Below, one piece after another: positions 50,601 through 62,659 of a stretch of 64,000 nucleotides of DNA (position 1 is its first letter; the number at the start of each line of letters is the position of its first letter). The position numbers were made by a program, and so were the translations under genes. The stretch is from Brugia malayi. Taxonomy: Eukaryota > Nematoda > Chromadorea > Rhabditida > Onchocercidae. Location of the stretch: positions 8,560,187 through 8,624,186 of the forward strand of contig NW_025062475.1 of assembly GCF_000002995.4 (NCBI RefSeq), read 5' to 3'. The notes beneath the pieces are model-generated. The model was given only the letters and a program-made list of their open reading frames with translations, had not been told where the DNA came from and ran no database searches.

Positions 50601-52247
50601 AACCTCGGTTACGAAAAGTAACCTGATCTAAATTTGAATTCGCTATATTTAGCTTCTTATATATTGAACGTTTCTAAAATATACCATAATAATCTTTAAT
50701 GGTAGCAACGTAGCAAAAATCTTAGATAGATTTGGGTGAACTTACACAGTTTCAAATTAAAATTCAAGTAACACTACAAGTAGTAAAAAACAACCAATTG
50801 TATGCAGCTGTTCAGTGAGCAGAAGGGCGCGTTTCAGATTGCCTTGTTTGAAGAGCGCAAAAGCTAAATATTCCAAAATTTCCTTTAATTGCACAGTTTC
50901 GTGCGGCGCTTCATCCCGCAACCGCTCCTGTGCCTCTTCCATCCATATTAAGGTATGGTAGTAGTCATTCACATTGTATGCTGCTCGACCAATATCAAAG
51001 CAATCCCTGGCTGAAAAAATATAAAATCATATTCCATACCAGAATTTTTAGAAATTGTTCTAAAAAAATACTAATTATGATAAAATATATATATGCCTGT
51101 ATCTTTCTTTTTTATATCCGAAAGTTGAAACTTCTTCGGTAAACAGAAGAAAAAAATAGCAGCAAATACAGTTTCAAATAATTGCAAACTTTTTGTTCAT
51201 CCATTTTATGCTGAACTTTAAAAGCAGGGCTTGACATTTGATCAAACTCCTAGACCCTAATTTAGCAGACAGTTAGAAATGTATGTACTAAAATAAAACA
51301 TTCATTAAGGTGTTCAAAATATAAGGACTGGAAACGTCATTTTATAATGCATTTGCTTTCGAACCTGTAAACGGTTGAACACCAGAAGCATTCAGAATTT
51401 TCCCATCAGCTATCTCCTTAACATTTAGCCGATATGTATCTTGCAGCCGAAGTAAGGCTATTGCAGCTCCAACCAAATCTTCCTCAAAAATGTATTTTAT
51501 TGAAGCAAGAGGTCATTTGCCCAATTTTATATGAAAAATTACTGAAAATCCATCCTATAAGTGTCCGTAAATCTTAAAAAAATTCATAATTATGATAATT
51601 TGAACCTTACTTTTCATGCAAATTATAGAAATGAGAAGTAATCTGCTAAGATCATAGAATAGGATAAGTTAGGGAGGGACTCATGAAAAAGTACCGTTGT
51701 AGGGTTTTTCACATAATTCATTGCTCGTAATTCTGAAATTTCCTTCAATAACTCTTCGCCAATATCACTTCCTGCCAACCGTTTTATATCATCCCATTCC
51801 TCAATCAGTCTTTTGATAAGCAGATAAGCACTGACTGGATTGCTTAGCAATCGTATATCATTTCCTAAACTGCGATTGCCAAGCTGTTTTTTGCCTACTG
51901 AAAGCCTGAAAAATAAAATTAGTGGGATCTGACACTTAAGATGAAAGAATCGAAATTGAAATCATATTCTTCCAGTAATTGATAACCATTTTTAGTACTT
52001 GAACATTATAATCCAACTGGCGCAATATTTTAAAGGCATCCAAAAATTTTAAACTTTCAACATAAATGGATAAAACAAACTGTCTAATTTGATCCAAACG
52101 TTGTTGGAACCTTTCGATGTACATATCGAGCAAATCAGGAATTCTCTTATCAGCTTCCAGAAGTAACTCCATTTCTGCGATTGATGTAAATAAATCAGCA
52201 TGTGTAGTACTCCGCAGTGCCAAAATGAACACCACGGTAGCTATCAT
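47651..52247 (-). CDS. phy-1: Prolyl 4-hydroxylase alpha subunit (PHY-1/DPY-18-like)
   Basis: The catalytic subunit of collagen prolyl 4-hydroxylase, acting in the ER on collagen Pro with Fe(II), 2-oxoglutarate and ascorbate. Twelve exons, all phases matching: 52081-52247, 51695-51905, 51365-51482, 50795-51010, 50385-50576, 49742-49933, 49468-49538, 48986-49085, 48594-48647, 48409-48474, 48058-48126, 47651-47848. A signal peptide leads into the N-terminal dimerisation region. Then come EDLVGAAIALLRLQDTY, the TPR-like peptide-binding region (FKQGNLKRALLLTEQ), and the catalytic domain with HYDPHFD (His and Asp ligands) and RHAACPVL...TKWVSNKW (third His, and the 2-oxoglutarate Lys). It ends in VGDLSA. 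All catalytic residues are present. In worms the enzyme is needed for cuticle collagen. The choice among phy paralogues is by resemblance only. Confidence 0.93.
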
Positions 52248-52540
52248 CACTGGCTCTGGAAAATAAGAAGTATCAAAATAACAAATAATGAAGATATGTT
52301 CTTTTACAACGAATACGTTGTAACAAAGAAACAGCGCAATTACTGTAAAACGTTATCATTTGATTTATTCAAGTCCATTATAATTCAGATGCTTCAATCC
52401 ACTACCTTTGTTGTGCTACGGTAATAAAATTTAGGTTTTTTAAAAAACTCTCATTAAATGAAGGATTTAAATGATACCATATCATCTATGTTTACTGCTT
52501 TTCTATGAGCAAAATTAAAATATGGAAGTAACTTAAAATC

Positions 52541-52593
52541 GGACAACTACGACACTAAGGGCGCAAAAGTCGCCCTTAGTGTCGTAGTTGTCC
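52541..52593. repeat. Perfect hairpin, 23-bp stem and 7-nt loop
   Basis: The arms 52541-52563 and 52571-52593 are perfect reverse complements, separated by CAAAAGT; the stem begins GGACAACTACGACACTAAGG. It lies 0.3 kb upstream of the prolyl hydroxylase start. If the distal first exon is used, it would instead lie within that gene's first intron and be transcribed. Confidence 0.85.
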
Positions 52594-52599
52594 TAATTT

Positions 52600-54838
52600 C
52601 AATCCTAAACTCTGCAAGATTAGGGGAGAGAAGTGATGACATTAATTTGAGCATTAACAGGTCACTATAAATTATAGATGAAACAAGGAGGGGAAATTTA
52701 TTATTGGACAGACAAATAGCAACAAAATTGCGGACAGTCAAATAAAATCAATACGAACAGATCTAAGAGAAGAAGGAATTTGAAAGGAAGGGAAAGAGAG
52801 AAAAAGTGATGGATATGAGCCGAAAATGCTGAAAGGAAAGGCAGGCGAGAAGGCAATCTATCCTTCCTTCCTCTTCTTTTTCTCTCATGTACAATGCAAA
52901 AAGCGAAGAGTTACTGCAGTCAGCTGTAGTAATGGGATGGATGATGACATTTGCTAACCACAATGGCAGTAGTAGCCTTCTTCTAAGTGCACTGCCGGAC
53001 GACTCATTACGGGAAAGGTTGCTTATTACTTCCATGTTTCCGGAAGACTGTCAACCACATGGCGACTATACTCTCGTACATTTTAATCTTTCGCGTTTTC
53101 ATATAATCTGATTCTTCCTCCGTAATGGGTTTCAACCTCTTTTGAAATCCTACAACAGTGAAACAATTTTACTGTTGGAAAGGAGAGGAACTATCCAGGC
53201 ACTTGACGATTGGAATAGAGAGAGGGAAATATATTCCAAGCTTCAGTCCTTTTTCATTTCTTCTAATCTTCAACAAACATTTACAATCCTAGAAAATTTG
53301 AAATTGAGATATTATAATTTGTCGTTTTTATAGATAGATGCCAAGAGAGAAGGAGAGATTTAAAAAAGTGACAGAGAAAATCAAATACAGAAATAGAAAA
53401 ACAATGAAGGAGGAAAGGGGGCTAAGTCTTCGTCGTCCTGTACGTAGTGTGATCTAAATTTTTAGCACTACCACATCACATTAATTTTTCTTCGGGAATA
53501 TATTTATTTCCCTTTCTCACTATATAACTTAAAATATGGAATGAATTTATTAAAAAAGGACTAGAAACATCACTTTACTCACCGTAAGTTAATGAATTCC
53601 TGCAGATTTGATCCCGAACAAGATAAATTTGTTAATATTACTATTAAATCCATTTGTGTCTTAAATATAAATTAATGAACAATTTGAGGCTTATTGAGCA
53701 GAAAGACGAGTACAGGAAAAATGTAGAACTTTAAGCTCTATTTGATCTCTAGTGGAAAAAGATTTTAGATTATTTAATGAAAATTTATTAAAATTGAAGT
53801 TTCAATTGGACTTACAATTCAAAGTGAGAAAACTGGTGCTACTAAAATAGAATTTCGCTTTCTTCTAGCCACCATCACAACATTAAACAATAACAAGTAA
53901 AATAAGTCTTTGAATCGGTGTAAAAAAAGTTTTCGCCTCTTACCATAGAATCTCGTTTTTGTTCAATTTTCATAAAGTCATCATATGTTTGCTACTTCCC
54001 ATTAATCGTATAAATCTTTTTACTTGTCTTTCTTATTAATCGTCTTGTTATTGTCACAGGAACTGTCTTCAAATGTTTGCTGAATTTTAATATAATTGAG
54101 TGTAGCTAAGGTTTATTTAACACACCATTGAAATTTGTACTCAAGTGACGGGGACAATGAGTAGCAAAGCCATTTTGTATTCGTTGCACAACAATCTTTA
54201 GTATAATTCTATGTCATTTTTGGGACAAATTCATTGATAAATCAAACGATATGTTGAATCATATCAATTGCATATCACTTACTTATAGTACATGCTCCTT
54301 CATTATTTGTAGTTTTCTACATTAAAGCAATTTCTGGCCAATAAATTAGCGGCAGTAGGTAGCTAGAATAGTTAAAAGAGCCAAACCTTTTCCTACATGC
54401 AAGTCGCTCTAATACTTGTGCAATTGTCTCATTCAAAAAAATACAAGAAATTTTGTTATCCTCTACTTCCGTTGTACAAAATAACAACAAAAAATCTGAT
54501 ACTAACGAATAAAACCAAAATTTTAGTTTGAGTGTGTATTTCAGTGTATTTCTGAGTGTACATTTCTGAGAGAACTTTCTTTACTTAAGAAATATTTTTT
54601 TTTTTTTTAATATTATTTTGTAGCAGTATGTGTCACCACTAGAATACAAAAAAATATCTTAGTTGTTTCTGAAAGTCATTTTGTATGTCGCACCTGCTGA
54701 TCCATTCTAAAGGCATCCGAATTTTAAATCGAAATTGCAGTTTGCAAAGAAATAATTAAATGAAAAAGAGAAAAGGATGGCTATTGCTGTTTGTTAAAAG
54801 TATTTGGTAATTTCAAATTTTTATTCCTGTTTTGTATA
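52600..54838. other. Non-coding stretch with a dispersed repeat
   Basis: No convincing exon here. Short open frames near 52763-53333 lack splice sites and domain character. Positions 53470-53700 resemble 63751-63948. Poly-T occurs near 54595. Confidence 0.5.
53470..53700 (+). repeat. Diverged dispersed repeat, copy 1
   Basis: It shares CATTAATTTTTC[TC]TCGGGAATATATTTATTT at one end and an AAATATAAATTAA...TTGAGGCT[TC]ATT block at the other with 63751-63948, same orientation. The middle is diverged. Confidence 0.55.
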
Positions 54839-56922
54839 ATGAAACCGAATGGTGGTGATAAAAAATTGCTCGTCGAAGAATCTCATGGAATGTTATCGGA
54901 TGAAACGATTGTGGAAATATTCGAACAACTTGCGCCTAGAGAAAGGGCTCGATTCTCTGTTATTAATAAACGCTTGTATAATTTGTTACACCCAGTTTGT
55001 TGCTTTCTATTGATGCTAATCTAATAATGATCAAAGTGGATTTAAATAATTTGAGTCATGAAACATGTGTCGTCGTCGTCGTTCATATGGGCATTGTATC
55101 ACTAGAACTTTTGCAGTGGAGTGATATTAATCGTATTACGGCACACAAAGTGGGCATTGTTCTCTCTTCTGATCGCTACATATTGGAAATACATAATAAT
55201 AGTAGTACGGGAAATACGGTATGTTTTACAACACACGTCTTGCTGTCCATTTGATACAGCTTGTCGTCATTCATCTTTTCCAACTTGGTCATCATAATAG
55301 TTGTATTTTGAGCAAAAATGTCTAATATTATTAAAAAATGCTTAATATTACGGAAAAATATGACGAGCATACCGGAAAGCATCCAATTGAAATGGTCTTA
55401 TTCAGGACGTTAATAAACTAGCGAAAGCACTTCGCAGTTCTCCGTTTATACAAAAGCTTGTGATTAGTAGCACGGACCATATTCGCACAATTCCTGCTAC
55501 ATCGTTCGACTGTTTATCAAACCTTCGAGAACTCACTCTACCTTGTGATATTTTTGATAAGTAAGACATTAACATCCTCTTGCTTTCCCTATAAATTGAT
55601 TGAATCATCGTAAAATGCGTAGGATCATCCGCTACCTAAAATGAAATGAATTATCGATGTTGTGGACCTTTCACTGCACTATCTGATGCCATTAGAATTG
55701 AAGTCTGTGAAGAATCCCATAATGCTAACCAGTCCGCGGTCAATTGCAGCTTAGACTATATTAGTCTTGATCGATAAGACAAAAGAGTATCATCTGTTTC
55801 ATTTTAGGTTTCTGCCATTTTTCTAGGCTTTGATATCACTGGGACCGCTGTCACTTTGTGTTATACAATCATAACTTCTTATTATAGAATAGAATTATAT
55901 TTCCACCTTATTATGTAATTTAATTAACTAGTTTTACTCTTTAGAGAGTCGAATTTACATGAAAAAATCGAAGCAATATTTTCAATCAAGAGATTACTGG
56001 TTTTACGTATTTTAAAACGATTTGATACTCCACGTAAAGCAACAAATGTAATACTTGGGGAACACATAGAAAATTTGCGAGCAAATGCTATTAAAATGTT
56101 AAAATTACAGGTTACAAAATTTTATTTTTTTAAATTTCAAAAGACGTAGAATTTATTGAATAACAAAAATTATTTGAAATATGCATTAGTTCGGCTTACT
56201 ACTTTGATAGATAAGACTGAAAGAGGCTTTAGATTTGATGTGATAACTGTACAGCTATAAAATTGAGGTTAAAAGCTTTGTGAGGAGAAATTACAACTAC
56301 AATTACTGTCATTTTTCTAGGGTGTGTCATTGACCGCAGTGGCAATGGAAAAGATTTCCGACAAATACTCGAATTCGTTAAAATATCTATGTCTTATGGG
56401 CACCTTGGTACATACACCCGATGGTGCCATTTATCTGAAAGCGTTGTGTGAGTTGGAATTTAATAGTGAATGTCAATTATCAGTTATTTAATTAATGAGA
56501 AAGAAGGAGGGGAAAACCGTGTAACAAGTTTATCAGTTGCTATCATAGTTACAGTAAACTAGCTAACGTTTGCATTTTTTTTAAAAAAGTTATTGAAGAA
56601 TTGCAGATAGTTAACAATCACGCACAAATAATTAACTACCGGAATTTTAATTTAAGGCAATTTGAGGTGCTTGTGTAAACTGACGTTACCGCCATCACTT
56701 CTATCATTGAGTAGTAAACCATTGTATCAAGAATGTCGAATGCTGCAACAACTCACTACCAAATATCTCTCCGTATATGTTTACGAATCAGAAATAGTTG
56801 AGACACGATATTTTATGAAGAAATTGCTACCGCTTACACTAAGAGAATTATGTTTGCATGACCCTACCCATATGGTAGCTAGAGATTTGAAAAATGATGA
56901 CTTTCGAAAATTACATTTCAAG
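54839..56922 (+). CDS. F-box protein with leucine-rich segments (frameshift near 54994; 3' end not found)
   Basis: Probably a substrate adaptor of an SCF ubiquitin ligase. The ATG at 54839 leads to an F-box-like stretch (LSDETIVEIFEQLAPRERAR, then FSVINKRLYNLLHP). The following frame (LLSIDANLIMIKVDL...) lies in a different phase with no intron between, so one base appears missing or extra near 54994. Later exons keep phase: ~54997-55218, 55406-55560, 55945-56110, 56321-56447, 56657-56922. They encode Leu-rich segments such as LSNLRELTLP and LTLRELCLHDP. It could be a pseudogene, a sequencing error, or a start in the second frame. The next exon after 56922 was not found; the gene may end at an in-frame stop after the donor. 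It lies antisense between the two prolyl hydroxylase first exons. Confidence 0.65.
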
Positions 56923-57131
56923 GTAAGTAATTTCTTCAACGTATTACTTTAGTCTCCTTGTTGTGCACGAATACAAACAATGAATCATAATTGCTAACAC
57001 AAAAAGAATGAACATCTCATGAACAAGTCTATTTTCAACTCATTCAAAAAAAAAAAAGGGTTCAAAAACATACATCAATATATATGAAGGAGCGAAAGAA
57101 GATTTGGTGATCAAAAACGTACGCCCAAAAA

Positions 57132-57267
57132 AGTCAAAACTAGTTATAGTCATTCCATTTTACTGCAATGATCAACCAGAAAGTGAATTATTCATCTCAC
57201 ATCAGCAATTTATCATTCTATCTTTTGAGGAAAAGAAGTTTCTGGAAGATTCGCCTTCCTCTTTTTA
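57132..57267 (+). repeat. 136-bp direct repeat, copy 1
   Basis: Identical over 136 bp to 58320-58455 in the same orientation. Weaker similarity extends upstream to about 57085 and downstream to about 57300. The two copies flank the distal prolyl hydroxylase exon. Confidence 0.85.
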
Positions 57268-57636
57268 TTTTACGTAACGCACTCTCTTATAAACGTAACA
57301 CTGTGTTTCTCCACTGTATTTTTTTGCTACTTCTACTGGATTAGGAGTAAGTTTTGAAAGTTATATATTGCAAGGTATTTTAAATTTGATGAGTTTTACT
57401 ATGCATGATTGTGTTAGCATTAAACGTGGAAAAAAGACAGAGGAGAGGAAGTATTATTCATTTATCGAAAGATTCATTAGTCATTTCGCATTTACGCCTC
57501 ATTGTAATCTGCCAATGTGAGAAGGATTTAAAAAAATCACTATGTTATGACTTTTACGTAAGTTTTACATTGAAATGAAGAACGGAATGCAAAAGTAAGA
57601 GTCAAATTGGGCTTTAAAGAAAGCAAAAGCGCTTAC

Positions 57637-57803
57637 TTTTTCAAATAATCAAGTTTTTCTAACTCTTTTTCCACGTAAGCGTTAATCATTACCGGAATAT
57701 CTCTCTCAGCTCCTATCAATGCTTTCAGAGAGGCAAGGGATGAGAAACTATCGGCAGAAACCGCGATCAATAACAATACATTAAGTATTATCTGGAACAT
57801 CAT
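57637..57803 (-). CDS. Second prolyl 4-hydroxylase first exon (alternative exon or orphan duplicate)
   Basis: The minus-strand frame encodes a signal peptide (MMFQIILNVLLLIAVSA) followed by 40 residues that align without gaps to the end of exon 1 of the gene at 47651-52247. Both segments share the AD-x-F-[TS]-S-[IL] start, an IP-x(4)-YI/V core and a basic end. It finishes in phase 2 at a good donor (GTAAGC), the same phase as the proximal exon. A strong acceptor (TGCATTGCAG) sits five bases before the ATG at 57803, suggesting SL trans-splicing. I found no other prolyl hydroxylase exons near it. Either it is an alternative first exon spliced over the F-box gene to exon 2 at 51905, or a remnant of a duplicated gene. 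Confidence 0.7.
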
Positions 57804-58319
57804 TTTCCTGCAATGCATTATCCATAGCAGCATTACTTTCTGCACTTATGCAATTGCAAGCATATTGCAAGCAGTATGCTAAAGGGAATCGACTGAATAT
57901 GTTGTAAAGAAATATGGTTGTATTGTACATGTTCTGCATGAAATGTAGGAAACGAGAAGTCAGTGTGAAATAGTAGAGGATGAAGTAAAGGTAAAGGTAT
58001 GACGACGCATCACCACCACTTTGTTATCTACATATTAAGCATGTCAAACTGAAACTATCCTGTCATCCTTTTCCTTCGCTAGAACCCTAAGGCCGGCGAG
58101 CATCACAAATCTGCTAGTTCTAATTATAGAACATAAATAACATTGAAATTAAATAAAGAATCAAGTTTCAATTAATGTCAAATATGCGTAGTGTGCATTG
58201 AAATATCTGTATCTATATGGAAATGTGGTATTTATGAACATCACATTTCCCTCTTAAGCACTATAAAATACAGCAAAGAGCGAAAGAAGGCATGGTGATT
58301 GAAAGGTGTGCCACGTAAG

Positions 58320-58455
58320 AGTCAAAACTAGTTATAGTCATTCCATTTTACTGCAATGATCAACCAGAAAGTGAATTATTCATCTCACATCAGCAATTTA
58401 TCATTCTATCTTTTGAGGAAAAGAAGTTTCTGGAAGATTCGCCTTCCTCTTTTTA
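58320..58455 (+). repeat. 136-bp direct repeat, copy 2
   Basis: Identical partner of 57132-57267, offset by 1,188 bp. Neither copy has a coding frame or obvious terminal repeats. Confidence 0.85.
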
Positions 58456-58499
58456 CGTACAACCGTAACGCTCTCCCTTATAACCGTAACACTATCACG

Positions 58500-59464
58500 A
58501 CCGGTCGGGTATTTTGATGATAATCTTAGTTTTTTTAAGTTTATCAATCTAATATTCATCTGAAATTCATCTGTGTAGGAATGTTAGAATTAACGCTTCT
58601 ATACCAATGATGAAAAGATCCAGGAAGAATATATGTGTGAGATTGAAACACCACTTGAAATGCCACTTGAGTGCTTAGCCAGAATCGATATCACAAAAGT
58701 GCTAATATTGTAATATTTCCCACTATATTACTTTTCAAATGTGTTTTCTGAATATTAGGCACGAAAATGATAGTACAATTATTATTTAAAGATGTGAATA
58801 AGAAGGATTACATGACAGGCGAGATTCTAAAGGAAAGTATAATGCAACTTCCGTTGTACATTGCAGTGGAACGAATAAAGCGCTCTTACATGTGATAGTC
58901 ACTGAATGGTAAACAGCGCTCATTTAGACCCTCAAACTGAATTATCATCAATCTGGTATTGAACACATTAATCTAAATTCCACCATCTTTCCTTATGCAA
59001 CAACAATTTTATGACGAAAGACGACGAGCAACATGACTTTTCTCTTCTTGCAGTGCCCAGAAAGCTCAATGGATTTAGAATGACGAGGTGATTGATATGT
59101 TTTGAGAGCAAATAATACAGAGAACGTCTGTGATATAACAGGGAATTGTCATTGATTTGCTTCAATTCAGAACATTAAACAAAACATTACGTCTGGCATA
59201 TTCAGTTTCGATAGGGCTTTACGTAAGCAACAGTAATGTTTCTTAGCTTAGGTAAAATTTGGCCATGTGATCTGTAATACTTTAAAAGTATTCGCTGGTT
59301 AACACTTCTGTGCTCCAATCAGTCTGCTCTATTCGGTCTTCTGAGATAGTGCTGTATACCAATAAAAAAGTAGTGGTACTTTTGGTCGACAAACGAAAAT
59401 CATAATTTTTCTAGAAGTGAATGGTTGGGGCAGAAAGATGGTTCAATGGTCGTAGAATTGTCCC
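58500..59464. other. Non-coding stretch
   Basis: No supported gene. Short open frames are isolated and lack splice context. Confidence 0.5.
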
Positions 59465-62400
59465 TGTTGCGAATTTCAATACTGCGAAACTCTAATAAGA
59501 TAATTTTATAAAAAAAGAATTCATTATTCGAATTATAAACAAATGTTAACAGTGTTATGAATCAATGTTATGAATCAATTTAACTAGTTCTATCCTCATA
59601 TTTAACCAAATTCGCATTCCAATTTTTCGATTTGATGTTGTTGACATCCTTGAATCTTTACAATTCCTTCTGTATCGATATGAAGTCTATTAGCTACTCA
59701 CTTGATTGGTATTTTTTACCTGAAAATCGTGCTATATCATTAAAGATTCAGTAATCTGATTGGGATTTCATAGATTAAGGTAACCCATAATTTGCTTTCA
59801 TGATCAATAGGTAACACCATTGTTACATTGTCTTGGAATTTTATTAATTAAAATGCCGATTCTGCAATTGGTAAACTTTTTAAATTCCTGTTTGTTCCTG
59901 ATGCTTGATAAAATATTCCAAGACAAAAAAAATCATTACAATATTTTATGTGGTCTAATAACATTACGATAAGCATCGAACCGGCAAAGGAAAGGTTAGC
60001 TAATCTTCTCAAAGAGATAAAATTAATACATTTTGTGTCTCCGGAGCCAAATACGATATTGGGGCAACAGGAAGAATTCTATATACTAAGGAAGAGAATA
60101 CTTGAAGACAGAATACTCCAACGTTCATTCATTTTTGTTGACAATAAACTAAAGTCACCAAGTTTGAACAAAACAACGTTATACCCTGGAGAAACCTCAG
60201 CACTGTCAACAATATGAAGTAATCAAAAATTTTTATAAGCTACAATAAAGGAAAGGTCACCATGTATATTTTGCACATGCGACGTCTATTCTACCCTCAA
60301 TACTCGTTGAGCTATTATAGAATCATATACCCAATAGATTTTATTTTATCTACTACTTCATTAAATATAGCGATCAATTATGATAGTGATGAAGACGAAT
60401 ATACTCTTTAAACATTAAAGACTAAAAACAAACTAGTCAAATACTGAATCAATATTCTTATCACAGATCTTTTTTGAAACTAGTGTCCCATAGATTGGTA
60501 GAAAAAAGAAATCTATATGTGAATGAAATAGTTTTAATAAATGAACCCGGAATGTCTCGTGGTATGTGGAAATTAGCAAAGATAATAAAAATTAACCGAG
60601 GATGGGATGGAAGAATGAAACAACAATACAAAGGCCCAAAAGCAAATAATTTGATCAGTTAACAAATATGTTCTATTCTATGGAAATAGATGTTTCCGAG
60701 AATATAGATCAAAAGAACTTATCGCATTTCGAACCAGAAGTGTCAAAAGGCTATAAACTTCAGCTCAATCAAAAGATAAGTCTGATCTTACGATGAAAAG
60801 TCTACTATTGATAAAATGGTATCATTAATATCAAGGCATGTGTAGCAACAAAACTGTAATTAAATTTTCGGAGTGTCATTTAATATTCCTGAAAAATGAA
60901 ACTGTGAAGAATTAATCGAAAAGGCACACTACACAAGATGTGTGTACACACGCACTCACATAACAGTACCAACTATAAAATACAGCAACATTACACGAAT
61001 GGTATATACCAAGACAATTACTATCCGTAGAATCACACCGATCAACTACTACAGCAATATCTTGACAATTCCGTCGATTTCTAAATGCTCAAAGACGAGT
61101 GAATGGAATTCGCATAATTCAACTTTCTCCTAATAGATGGAATACAAGTAATGCGAGTGGCTAGGAGTCAAATATCAATCGATAACAAACTTCGTATTAG
61201 TATTAGTTGATGGGAGAGGGTTAGTTTCCAATCTTGATAATATAAAAAATTGTATAATATGAGAAGGAAAGTGTATAATAAATACTATTATTGTTTTATG
61301 GAGCAATGCTGATACAATCAACCATTGTTTGTATCGAAAATTAGGAAGATTCGATGCTATGTAGTATGGAAATTACTTCGTCATAGATGAACTGTAAGTA
61401 TCACTCATAATTAATGAAGAACACAATCACGACAAATTGTAGATTAACCAGTCCTAGCTAATGAAAGATATAGACACTAGAAATAATGAGAACTTTACCA
61501 AAGAATTTAAACGATAAAACAATTACTCATAATGGAAACTTCTCCAGATGAAACATTCGACCACTCGAGATGAAACAGTGTAAAGTTTTAATATGTTTTT
61601 GATTCGTTTAGACAAGAATTTTTCCAGCAACTTAAAGAAACATTTTTTTTTTCCATCAAAGAAGTCGCCAAAACAGAAATAATCTATTGTTATTGATTGA
61701 ATGGTTGTTTATTAGCAATTGCATCCTCGCAAACAGAATGTTACTGCAAAGCAACGATGTGATGATGATACCTAAGAATGTTGATAGAATTGATTGATAG
61801 TGCCTGTAAAATTAAGGAAATTACAGCTGGAAATAATAAATTCAAAGGAAGTCTAATAAGTAAGTTCAAAGTTGAAACAATTGATGTACATTTGGAAATC
61901 TTAACTCACAACCAAGAAGTAGTTAATTCAATACCATATGAACATAGGGATGAATTTCTTATTTCAATTTGGAAAATTCAACCAAGTTACTAGATCGATA
62001 CAAGAAAAACTTGAAAGCTTAGTAATACGTTGGAGATTAGTACCATTTGTGTAAGTACAATATAAATTGTATAATTGTTCTGTGAAATTTGGATTACTTC
62101 AATCCGCATTCTGTTCTAACAAAAGAAATTTAAATGAAAAAACTGTCACTGTTCTTCTTATGATATCATCCATGTCATAAAAATTTCTCAGTCGAAGTTT
62201 TACATTAAATTTCTCCTGTCTTCCCCTTTGAGAGTGTCGCGATACTTCAATATCTAAATAAAAGTATAAAATAAATTTATAAAAAAAGAATTAATCATTC
62301 AAATTGCAAATAAATAAATATTGCATGTTATCCTCATATTCATTTCTTATGCTTTTTTTTTGTTATCTTATTTTACCAAATCCGCACGCTAATTTTCCGA

Positions 62401-62547
62401 TTTGATCTTGTTACAATCATTACGGTGTAATTGAATTTTTACGATTTCTTTATTAGATAACAATAGTGTTATATTGTGCATTAATTGAACTGCCTAAGCC
62501 TTTAAATTCCTGTTTGTTCCTGATCTTCAACGAAACCTTCCAAGACA
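59465..62547 (+). mobile_element. Degenerate BEL/Pao-type LTR retrotransposon with most of pol deleted
   Basis: Diverged direct repeats at 59465-59925 and 62235-62547 look like LTRs. Both start TGT[TC]GCGA, share a TTATAAAAAAAGAATT block, a TATCCTCATATT block and a TTTAAATTCCTGTTTGTTCC block, and end CCAAGACA. Between them, 59948-60214 resembles the start of a gag frame, and 60474-60662 resembles the DUF5641-type segment that ends the pol of these elements (RGMWKLAKI). Frames at about 60940-61135 and 61700-61993 are Cys-bearing or polar remnants in the place where an env-like gene would lie. Reverse transcriptase, RNase H and the integrase core are missing and frames are broken, so the element is dead. 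Domain names are from remembered patterns. Confidence 0.6.
60474..60662 (+). pseudogene. Remnant of retrotransposon pol C-terminus (DUF5641-like)
   Basis: A 62-codon open frame contains the pattern N-E-I-V-L-I-x-E-P-G and RGMWKLAKIIKI followed by a basic, Gly-containing run. This matches the short SH3-like segment after the integrase core in BEL/Pao elements. It stands alone without the integrase core. Confidence 0.55.
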
Positions 62548-62659
62548 AAAAAATTCACGACAGTCTCCCCAAGAGTAAATATAAATGGCGATGTTCTCAA
62601 TTCACAAAGAGAAACAAAGACAGAACAAAAACTAAGCGAGTGGACCTTATCACAAAATA

